Assembly (NCBI GenBank): GCA_048201975.1
Contig: DBFBGQ010000061.1
Location: 1 to 24,652, forward strand
Reading direction: 5' to 3'
Length of the DNA stretch: 24,652 nucleotides
Origin: Egerieenecus sp048201975
Lineage (GTDB): Bacteria; Bacillota; Clostridia; Christensenellales; Aristaeellaceae
Shown: positions 1-6,299 of the stretch, in pieces
How the letters are laid out: each line of letters begins with the position of its first letter
How positions within the stretch are numbered: position 1 is the stretch's first letter
Notes under the pieces: model-generated
Database searches by the model: none
Told to the model about the DNA's origin: nothing
Seen by the model: the letters and a program-made list of their open reading frames with translations, nothing else
Made by a program: the position numbers and the translations under genes

Positions 1-440
1 TTCGCCCGCCTGCGGGCGTGCGAGGTACTTTCCATCATTGGAAAGTACCCAAAGGCTGCCGGGGGCGGCTAACCGGTGCATGTCTCATAGCCGCCCCCGG
101 ACCCCTCCGTTGCTAAGCGGCGGTGCGGCGCTAGCCTCGCAGGGAAAGGCGGGCATAGCCGCCAGGAAGGTTGCCTTTTCCACCGGAAAAGGCAATCCGC
201 CTACGGCGGACTGGTTGGCTGCGCAAGGCGCAGGCAACCAGCCTCGCGGCAGTGTATGCCCGCCTTTCTCAACCGAAACGAGCGGCGGAACGCCGCGACG
301 ATTGAGGTTGCGGAACGCGCCCAGCGGGGTCCACTCCGCTCCTGGGAGGGCCGCTGTCGCCTTCGGCGCAGCCGATCCCTCCCCCGGCGCGTTGACGCCG
401 GCGGCTCCTAAGTTGGTTTTGCCCCATCGGACGAAGGGGC
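1..440. repeat. Gene-free mosaic of back-to-back inverted repeats
   Basis: Nearly every base lies in a stem-loop. Stems seen: 3-8/13-18; 24-33/40-49 (10 bp, loop ATCATT); 59-71/88-100 (13 bp perfect); 112-119/129-135 (one bulged A); 145-157/255-267 (13 bp perfect, enclosing three further hairpins); 268-272/302-306 enclosing 282-287/291-296; 320-324/342-346; 344-350/377-383 (7 bp, enclosing a smaller hairpin); 384-389/396-401; 415-425/436-448 (AA bulge). The arms differ in sequence, so this is not a simple tandem repeat. Open frames run through it on both strands but they read the palindromes and have no ribosome site or recognisable protein. It may be an extragenic palindromic or MITE-like element or a structured RNA; the sequence cannot decide. 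The left end is cut by the window. Confidence 0.75.
145..267. repeat. Cloverleaf-like inverted-repeat unit
   Basis: A 13-bp perfect outer stem (145-157 with 255-267) continues inward through GCCGC/GCGGC (159-163 with 246-250). It then opens into three directly adjoining hairpins: 171-181/185-195 (11 bp, loop ACC), 196-201/205-210 (6 bp, loop TAC) and 211-224/228-241 (13 pairs with one G-G mismatch, loop AAG). There are no unpaired bases between the three arms. The result is a four-way junction that could form in RNA or in single-stranded DNA. Function unknown. Confidence 0.7.
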
Positions 441-479
441 AAAAAACCGCCGTGCAGCCAGTATACGGCGGCACGGCGG
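441..479 (-). terminator. Intrinsic terminator after the MATE gene
   Basis: Read on the minus strand, a perfect 9-bp stem (CCGCCGTGC at 479-471 with GCACGGCGG at 455-447) has a 15-base loop and is followed at once by six T residues (446-441). It lies about 20 bases after the MATE stop codon and should end the gyrA / YlbJ-like / MATE transcript. It also marks the boundary with the palindromic region to its left. Confidence 0.85.
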
Positions 480-500
480 CAGGCGTCGGGGAATGCGGGG

Positions 501-1874
501 TCAATTTCCCATGGGTTTGAGGATGTCCCGATCCACCCGGCGGAAGAGGATCAGGCACAGGGTCAGGGAAACCAGCTCGGCGATGGGGAAGCTCCACCAG
601 ATAGCGTTCAGCCCGCCCAGGCTGGAAAGGATCCAGGCGGCGGGCAGCAGCACGATCAGCTGGCGCATCAGGCTCATGAGCAGGCTGTAGAAGCCCTTGC
701 CGATGGCCTGGAACACGGTGCTCAGGGTGATGCCCACCGCGGCGATGACGAAGTGCACGGAGATGGTCCGCAGGGCGGGAACGCCGATGGCGGTGAGCTC
801 CCCGGCGGATTCGCCCTCGGCCTCGAACAGGCTCAGCAGCAGCTCCGGGCAGGTGAGGAAAAGCACCGTGCCCACCGCCATAATGATCACCGCGTAGATC
901 AGCGCCACGCGGATGGCGTCATAGACCCGCTGGCGCAGCCGGGCCCCGTAGTTGTAGCCCACAATGGCCACCAGGCCGTTGTTCAGGCCGAACACGGGCA
1001 TGAACACGAAGGACTGGAGCTTGAAGTACACCCCCAGCACGCTCACGGCCACGTTGCCGTAGGCGATGAGGATCATGTTCATCAGCACCGTGAGCACCGA
1101 GGAGATGGACTGCATGATCATGCTGGGGAAACCCACGGCCAGGATGTCCTTCACCGCCCGGGGATGCACCTGGAAATTTTTCAGGGAGAGGCGCAGCTCC
1201 TTGTTTTTCAGCTGGTTGCAGGCGATGCCCACCCCCAGGCCGCAGAACTGGCCGATCACCGTGGCGATGGCCGCGCCGGAAATGCCCATGGCCGGGCAGC
1301 CCAGCAGGCCGAAGATCATGATGGGGTCCAGAATGATGTTCACAATGGCGCCGGTGAGCTGCATGATCATCGAGTACATGGTGTTTCCCGTGGATTGCAG
1401 CATGCGCTCAAAGGAAATGGAAAGGAACATGCCCAGGGAGAAGATGGTCACCACCGAGAGGTATTGCCGACCCATTTCGATGAGCTGCTCTTCCGGGGTG
1501 AACCAGGTGAAGAACGTGCGGGAGAAGAAGATGCCGAACAGCGCAAAGAGCAGAAAGCCCACGAACTGCATCACCAGGCCCGCCCATGCGCCGTTGATGG
1601 CGGCTTCATGGTTGTGTTCCCCCAGCCGGCGGGAGATCAGGCTGTTGATACCTACGCCCAGGCCCACGGAAAGGGCGATCATCAGCGTCTGTACCGGGAA
1701 GGCCAGGGATACCGCGGTGAGGGCGTCGGCGTTATACTTGGCCACGAAGATGCTGTCCACCACGTTGTACAGGGCCTGCACCAGCATGGAGATCATAATG
1801 GGCACGGAGATCTTGGGTACCAGTTGTTTCATGGGCATTTCGCCCAGGAGCTTGGAGCGTCCTTCGTTTTCCAT
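501..1874 (-). CDS. MATE family multidrug/cation antiporter
   Basis: This 457-residue protein has the length and hydrophobic pattern of a MATE efflux protein, with about twelve membrane helices in two similar halves. It has the usual short cytoplasmic start, then a segment reading PKISVPIMISMLVQALYN near residues 20-37 and the typical VDSIFVAKY and GVGINSLISRRLGE stretches before and after helix 2. Family members expel organic cations or drugs in exchange for Na+ or H+; the substrate here cannot be told. The ATG start has a modest AGGA site about eight bases upstream. It is last in a minus-strand run, 33 bases after the YlbJ-like gene, and ends at a strong terminator. The family call is secure; the drug-resistance role is not shown. 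Confidence 0.9.
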   Translation of the reverse strand: MENEGRSKLLGEMPMKQLVPKISVPIMISMLVQALYNVVDSIFVAKYNADALTAVSLAFPVQTLMIALSVGLGVGINSLISRRLGEHNHEAAINGAWAGLVMQFVGFLLFALFGIFFSRTFFTWFTPEEQLIEMGRQYLSVVTIFSLGMFLSISFERMLQSTGNTMYSMIMQLTGAIVNIILDPIMIFGLLGCPAMGISGAAIATVIGQFCGLGVGIACNQLKNKELRLSLKNFQVHPRAVKDILAVGFPSMIMQSISSVLTVLMNMILIAYGNVAVSVLGVYFKLQSFVFMPVFGLNNGLVAIVGYNYGARLRQRVYDAIRVALIYAVIIMAVGTVLFLTCPELLLSLFEAEGESAGELTAIGVPALRTISVHFVIAAVGITLSTVFQAIGKGFYSLLMSLMRQLIVLLPAAWILSSLGGLNAIWWSFPIAELVSLTLCLILFRRVDRDILKPMGN

Positions 1875-1907
1875 GGTTGATTCCTACTTTCGCTTGATTG
1901 CGTGGGG

Positions 1908-2747
1908 TTATAGGAAAAGCAGCGCCAGGCCGTAGCCGATCAGCCCGGAGATCAGCCCGTGGAGCAGCTGAAAGCCCAGCTGCGCCGGGGCGGACATCAC
2001 CCCCCGAGGACCCAGGGCGCGGTTTTGCAGCAGGATGGCCAGGGCGCCAAAGCCCGTCTCCCCGCTGAGCAGCGCCACCCGCAGGGGCAGGGGCAAAGGC
2101 AGCAGCGCCAGGGCCCGGCAGCCGGTGGTGACCTCCGCCAGGCAGGTCAGGCTCAGCTGCACCGCCGGGGGCAGGCCGGGGAACAGCGCCGGAAGCACCG
2201 CGCTGAGCACGTTGCCCAGCACCATGCAGCCGCATACCGTCAATAGGGTGATGGAGGCCCTTTCCACGGCGGCTCCCAGGGTCATGGGTGCGGCGGTGGA
2301 GGCCGGTGCGGAGGCCGCGGCGCTTCCACGGGGCAGCAGGGCGGAGGCGGCCAGCGCCCCCGCCAGCACCGCCAGCAGGATGCACAGCCCCGCCCGGGGA
2401 CTTTGCAGCCATTGCCCCAGGGTGCCGTAGAGAAACATGGGGCTCATGGTGCCGCAGCACACGGTGAGGCGACGGAGTGTCCGCGGGTCCAGGCTGTTTT
2501 GCCGTGCGGCGCAGATCCTGGCGCCGCAGGGGGAACCGGCCCCCCAGCCCAGCGCCACCAGCAGGGGCAGGGGCGCGCCGGCGGGCAGGCGGTCCAGGGC
2601 CAGCAGCAGCAGGATCATGTACGGGTACAGCCCCGGCAGCACGCTGCGGGCAAAAAGGGCGCAGGCGTCCGAAGCAGCCTGCAGGGATACCTCCGGCCGG
2701 AGCAGCAGCGCCCCGGCGCAGAGCACGGGAATCAGCCAGGCGGTCAT
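1908..2747 (-). CDS. YlbJ-like / nucleoside-recognition (Gate) domain membrane protein
   Basis: A 279-residue, strongly hydrophobic protein with about eight predicted membrane segments and a pseudo-twofold layout. Residues about 35-50 (SVLPGLYPYMILLLL), about 69-80 (a small-residue loop with SPCGAR) and about 98-110 (CGTMSPMFLYGTLG) follow the pattern of the YlbJ sporulation membrane protein and related Gate-domain proteins: a loop resembling GxPxGAR, then NxxPLFxxG. The second half has the matching SGETGFGALAILLQ loop. YlbJ is needed for spore resistance in Bacillus; a transport role for this family is generally assumed but not settled. The start is an ATG with GGGAGG about seven bases upstream. 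It lies 63 bases after gyrA and 33 before the MATE gene, probably in one transcript. The family call is by motif memory, so moderate. Confidence 0.55.
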   Translation of the reverse strand: MTAWLIPVLCAGALLLRPEVSLQAASDACALFARSVLPGLYPYMILLLLALDRLPAGAPLPLLVALGWGAGSPCGARICAARQNSLDPRTLRRLTVCCGTMSPMFLYGTLGQWLQSPRAGLCILLAVLAGALAASALLPRGSAAASAPASTAAPMTLGAAVERASITLLTVCGCMVLGNVLSAVLPALFPGLPPAVQLSLTCLAEVTTGCRALALLPLPLPLRVALLSGETGFGALAILLQNRALGPRGVMSAPAQLGFQLLHGLISGLIGYGLALLFL

Positions 2748-2810
2748 GGGCTAGCCTCCCTTCCGGAAGAGCTTATGCCCCATGCCGCCTGAAAAGTCGC
2801 CGGGCCGGGC

Positions 2811-5372
2811 TTACAGCTCGTCCTCTGGCTGGTCCGCGCCTTCGGGAATGTCCATATCCAGGTCGGAGGCGTCCGCCGGGGCGGCCTCGCCGCCCTCCGC
2901 CGGCGCGGTGTCCGCGGTCCGGTCCTCCGGGAGGTCCTCCTCGAGGGCTTCGTCCTCCTCAGCCTCGGAGCGGGCCACCGCCACCACCTCGCTGCCCTCG
3001 GCGATGCGCATGATGCGCACACCCTGGGTGTTGCGCCCGGAAAGGCGGATATCCGCCACCCGCGCCCGGATGATGGTGCCGTCCCCGGTGATCAGCAGGA
3101 TGTCCTCCTCCGGCTGAACCAGCAGCTGGGCGGCCAGGGGCCCGGTCTTCTCCGTGACCATCATGGCGCGGATGCCCTTGCCGTTGCGGCCCTGCTCCCG
3201 GTATTCGCCGCAGGGGGTGCGCTTGCCAAAGCCCTTGGCGGTGATCACCAGCACCTCGGCCCCTTCCTCGATGCGGGCCATGTCGATGACGTAGTCACCA
3301 TCCTCCAGGCGGATGGCCTTTACGCCCATGCTCACCCGGCCGCAGGCGCGGATGTGCTCCTCGCTGAAGCGGATGCACATGCCGTTGCGGGTGCCCATGA
3401 GGATCTCGTCGCTCCCACGGGTCAGGGCCACGTTCACCAGCTCGTCCTCTTCCTTGAGCACGATGGCGATGAGCCCGTTTTTGCGCAGGTTCTGGAACTC
3501 GGCCATGGGGGTCTTCTTGATCATGCCGCCCCGGGTGGCCATCACCAGGGAGAGCCCGTCGGTGCAGGCGGGCACGGGGATGATGTTGGTGACCTTTTCC
3601 CCGCCGGAGATTTGCAGGATGTTCACCACCGCGGTGCCCCGGGCCGCGCGCCCAGCCTCGGGGATCTGGTAGCACTTGAGCTGATAGACCCGGCCCAGGT
3701 TGGTGAAGAACATCAAGTCCTCATGGGTGGAAACCACCACCATGCGCTCGGCGTAGTCCTCCTCCTTGGTGGTCATGGCCATAATGCCCTTGCCGCCCCG
3801 GTGCTGTGCCCGGTAGGTGGACTTGGCGATGCGCTTGATGTACCCGGCGTGGGTCAGGGTGACCACCATGTCCTCCTCCTGGATCAGGTCGGCCACGTCG
3901 ATCTCCCCTTCCAGGGTGGTCAGCTCCGTGCGGCGCTCGTCGGCAAACTTGTCCCGGATGGCGGTGATCTCCGTTTTGATCACGTTCATCAGCAGGCGCT
4001 GGTCGGCCAGAATGGCGGTGAGTTCGGCGATGGTCTTTTCCAGCTGCTGGTATTCCTCCAGCAGCTTCTCCCGCTCCAGGCCGGTGAGGCGCGCCAGGCG
4101 CATGTCCAGAATGGCCTGGGCCTGCTTGTCGGAGAACAGGAAGCGCTCAATGAGCGCGGCCTTGGCGGCGTTGGGGTTTTCGCTGGAGCGGATGATCTGG
4201 ACGATCTCGTCGATGTGGTCCAGGGCCTTGAGCAGGCCCTCCAAGATGTGCGCCCGGGCCTGGGCCTTGTCCAGGTCGAAGCGGGTGCGGCGGGTGACCA
4301 CGTCCTTTTGGTGCTCCAGGTAGTAGTAGATCATCTCCCGCAGGTTGAGGATGCGGGGCTTGCCGTCCACCAGGGCCAGCATGTTGGCCCCGAAGGTTTC
4401 CTGCATCTGGGTGTGCTTGTACAGGTAGTTGAGGATCACCTGGGGATAGACGTCCTTCTTGAGCTCGATGACGATGCGCATGCCGTTGCGGTCGCTCTCG
4501 TCGCGGATGTCGCTGATGCCCTCCAGCTGCTTTTGGTGGCACAGCTCGGCGATCTTCTCCACCAGCTTGGCCTTGTTGACCAGGTAGGGGATCTCCGTGA
4601 CCACAATGCGGTTGCGGCTGTTGCCCATGGGCTCGATCTCCGTGCGCGCCCGCACCAGGATGCGCCCCCGCCCGGTCATGTAGGCCGAGCGGATGCCGCT
4701 GCGGCCCAGGATGATGCCGCCGGTGGGGAAGTCCGGGCCCTTGATGTGGGCCATCAGATCCTCCACGGTGCACTCCGGGTTGTCGATCATGCACACCACG
4801 CCGTCGATGACTTCCCGCAGGTTGTGGGGGGGAATGTTGGTGGCCATGCCCACGGCGATGCCGCTGGAGCCGTTTACCAGCAGGTTGGGGAAGCGGCTGG
4901 GCAGCACCGCGGGCTGCATCAGCGTCTCGTCAAAGTTGGGGTAGAAATCCACCGTGTCCTTCTCGATGTCATCCAGCAGGTGCAGGGTGAGCTTGGCCAT
5001 GCGGGCTTCGGTGTAACGCATGGCGGCGGCGCCGTCCCCGTCCACGGAGCCGAAGTTGCCCTGGCCGTCCACCAGCATGTAGCGGATGTTGAAGGGCTGG
5101 GCCAGGCGGACCATGGCGTCGTACACGGAGGAATCCCCGTGGGGGTGGAACTTGCCCAGCACGTCGCCCACCAGGCGGGCGCTCTTGCGGTAGGGCTTGT
5201 CCGGGGTCATGCCCAGCTCGTTCATGTCGTAAAGGATGCGCCGGTGCACGGGCTTCAGGCCGTCCCGCACGTCCGGCAGGGCGCGGTCCACAATGACCGC
5301 CATGGCGTAGGAGATAAAGGACCGCTTCATCTCCTGTTCCAGGTTGACCGGTATCAGCTTATCTTCAATCAT
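2811..5372 (-). CDS. gyrA: DNA gyrase subunit A
   Basis: The 853-residue protein cuts and rejoins the DNA gate strand; with GyrB it introduces negative supercoils. The catalytic tyrosine is Tyr120 in AAMRYTEARM. The quinolone-pocket stretch HPHGDSSVYD (76-85) keeps Ser81 and Asp85, the residues matching E. coli Ser83 and Asp87, so no classic quinolone-resistance change is seen. A GyrA box of the form QHRGGKG lies at 523-529 at the start of the C-terminal DNA-wrapping propeller, which supports GyrA over ParC. The last roughly 50 residues are an acidic Asp/Glu/Ala-rich tail. The ATG is preceded by GGAG eight bases upstream. It follows the NYN gene by only 35 bases, so it is probably co-transcribed with that gene rather than directly with gyrB. 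Confidence 0.97.
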   Translation of the reverse strand: MIEDKLIPVNLEQEMKRSFISYAMAVIVDRALPDVRDGLKPVHRRILYDMNELGMTPDKPYRKSARLVGDVLGKFHPHGDSSVYDAMVRLAQPFNIRYMLVDGQGNFGSVDGDGAAAMRYTEARMAKLTLHLLDDIEKDTVDFYPNFDETLMQPAVLPSRFPNLLVNGSSGIAVGMATNIPPHNLREVIDGVVCMIDNPECTVEDLMAHIKGPDFPTGGIILGRSGIRSAYMTGRGRILVRARTEIEPMGNSRNRIVVTEIPYLVNKAKLVEKIAELCHQKQLEGISDIRDESDRNGMRIVIELKKDVYPQVILNYLYKHTQMQETFGANMLALVDGKPRILNLREMIYYYLEHQKDVVTRRTRFDLDKAQARAHILEGLLKALDHIDEIVQIIRSSENPNAAKAALIERFLFSDKQAQAILDMRLARLTGLEREKLLEEYQQLEKTIAELTAILADQRLLMNVIKTEITAIRDKFADERRTELTTLEGEIDVADLIQEEDMVVTLTHAGYIKRIAKSTYRAQHRGGKGIMAMTTKEEDYAERMVVVSTHEDLMFFTNLGRVYQLKCYQIPEAGRAARGTAVVNILQISGGEKVTNIIPVPACTDGLSLVMATRGGMIKKTPMAEFQNLRKNGLIAIVLKEEDELVNVALTRGSDEILMGTRNGMCIRFSEEHIRACGRVSMGVKAIRLEDGDYVIDMARIEEGAEVLVITAKGFGKRTPCGEYREQGRNGKGIRAMMVTEKTGPLAAQLLVQPEEDILLITGDGTIIRARVADIRLSGRNTQGVRIMRIAEGSEVVAVARSEAEEDEALEEDLPEDRTADTAPAEGGEAAPADASDLDMDIPEGADQPEDEL

Positions 5373-5407
5373 GTTTCATGCTCCATCTTCCATCGTGGGG
5401 TAGCGGG

Positions 5408-6118
5408 TTATTCGGAAACGGCGGGACGTTCCGCCTGCCTTTTTTTATTGTAATCGGATATAGGAGAACGCAAACCGTCAATGTGCTCGGAAAGATCAGG
5501 GCTAATGCTGGCGCCCATGGGGTCCAGAATGAAGTCGATGCCCTCGCGCCTGGCCAATTTGGCGGCAGGGACAAAGTCGCTGTCCCCTGATATGAGAACA
5601 ATGCGAGTTACCTGCTTTTTGAAGGCCATGGAAGATATATCAAGCCCAATGCGCATATCTACGCCCTTTTGACCGATCTGAAGCGTAAAATGCTTTTCCG
5701 TCAACGCTGCAAGGTCAAGATCACCCCGCAGGAGACGTTTCTGCGCATCCGGTGTAAGCGTGTAGCGAAGCTCGGATGCGGAGAGCCTGCCCATTCGCAG
5801 GGCAACTTTGCGTTGACGCCGCATCTGTTCGTGAAAAGCGGTCATATACGCATATAGCGGCGTCTTTTTCAAATTGATATCCCTTCGCAGCAGCGGATGG
5901 TACACATTGCATTCAACCGGAGGACAATCATAATAGAAGATCCGGTACAGATCATCAAAATCGGTTGTTCCGTCGCCATGACGGAAGCGAAGATGCATGC
6001 GGCAATAATCCATCAGTTCCTGCACGCGATCTTCAGCGCTCTTGTCCCCCAAAATATATTTGGCCCGGCGCTGGTAAAATCCGCCGTCCACGAGAATGGC
6101 CGTCATTTCCGTCCGCAT
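5408..6118 (-). CDS. NYN-domain (LabA/DUF88-type) putative ribonuclease
   Basis: This 236-residue protein shows the PIN-like NYN fold pattern: ILVDGGFYQRRA near the N-terminus (Asp11), a mid-protein TDFDDLYRIFYYDCPP segment, KGVDMRIGLDISSMA, and SGDSDF at 177-182 followed by a REGIDFILDPMG strand. The conserved acidic residues expected for metal-dependent RNA cleavage are present. NYN proteins of this type are thought to be RNases, but most are uncharacterised. The ATG at 6118 is chosen because GGGGAGGT lies five bases upstream; a longer frame starting at 6220 would read through the leader palindromes. A hand count over 5521-5820 gives 163 G+C in 300 bases (54%), against about 70% in a short stretch of gyrA. 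It sits between gyrB and gyrA, which usually adjoin, so it looks like an insertion. The family is clear; function in this locus is unknown. Confidence 0.8.
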   Translation of the reverse strand: MRTEMTAILVDGGFYQRRAKYILGDKSAEDRVQELMDYCRMHLRFRHGDGTTDFDDLYRIFYYDCPPVECNVYHPLLRRDINLKKTPLYAYMTAFHEQMRRQRKVALRMGRLSASELRYTLTPDAQKRLLRGDLDLAALTEKHFTLQIGQKGVDMRIGLDISSMAFKKQVTRIVLISGDSDFVPAAKLARREGIDFILDPMGASISPDLSEHIDGLRSPISDYNKKRQAERPAVSE

Positions 6119-6142
6119 CAGTACCTCCCCTAAAGAGGGCGC

Positions 6143-6198
6143 AAAAAAGCCCTTAGCTTCGGTTTTCCCGAATGTTGGGAAACCTACTTGCCAAGGGC
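6143..6198 (-). terminator. Terminator/attenuator-like structure in the NYN leader
   Basis: On the minus strand GCCCTT (6198-6193) can pair with AAGGGC (6154-6149), which is followed directly by six T residues (6148-6143). The 38-base loop holds two overlapping, mutually exclusive hairpins: TTCCC/GGGAA and TTCGG/CCGAA. A third option pairs AGGGC with a downstream GCCCT and puts the T run in a loop. It lies downstream of gyrB and about 25 bases before the NYN start, so it could end gyrB transcripts, attenuate NYN-gyrA, or both. The six-base closing stem is short, so this is tentative. Confidence 0.45.
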
Positions 6199-6258
6199 GA
6201 ATTAGCGAGCGGATGAACAAAATGTTCCTTCGCTCATCTATAATATACCCTTGGCAAG
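6187..6258. repeat. 72-base nested inverted repeat upstream of the NYN gene
   Basis: Outer arms CTTGCCAAGGG (6187-6197) and CCCTTGGCAAG (6248-6258) are a perfect 11-bp inverted repeat. Inside, GAGCG/CGCTC-type arms enclose GAACA-AAA-TGTTC. One outer arm lies between the -35 and -10 hexamers of the minus-strand promoter. It could be a small palindromic element, an operator, or a leader RNA hairpin in transcripts reading through from gyrB. Confidence 0.65.
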
Positions 6259-6269
6259 CAGCATGTCAA
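6240..6269 (-). promoter_or_regulatory. Sigma-A type promoter for the NYN-gyrA unit
   Basis: On the minus strand a consensus -35 TTGACA (6269-6264) is 18 bases from TATTAT (6245-6240); TATATT at 16 bases is an alternative -10. It would start transcription near 6233, giving a leader of about 115 bases before the NYN ATG at 6118. It lies 31 bases after the gyrB stop, so NYN-gyrA can be expressed independently of gyrB. Confidence 0.7.
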
Positions 6270-6299
6270 GCCGCAGCAGAAAAATTTACATCTTCATGC

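Noticed and set aside
415..448. Hairpin with an A run considered as a plus-strand terminator
   Set aside because: The run is A on the plus strand and follows no gene; on the minus strand those T residues belong to the better terminator at 441-479.
38..597. Overlapping open frames of 160 and 170 codons on both strands (38-520 plus, 85-597 minus)
   Set aside because: They read through the palindromes, lack a ribosome site and resemble no protein; the minus one also runs into the MATE gene end.
6119..6220. Upstream extension of the NYN gene to an ATG at 6220
   Set aside because: The extra 34 residues come from the leader palindromes and the ATG lies only about 13 bases after the predicted transcription start, while the ATG at 6118 has an excellent ribosome site.
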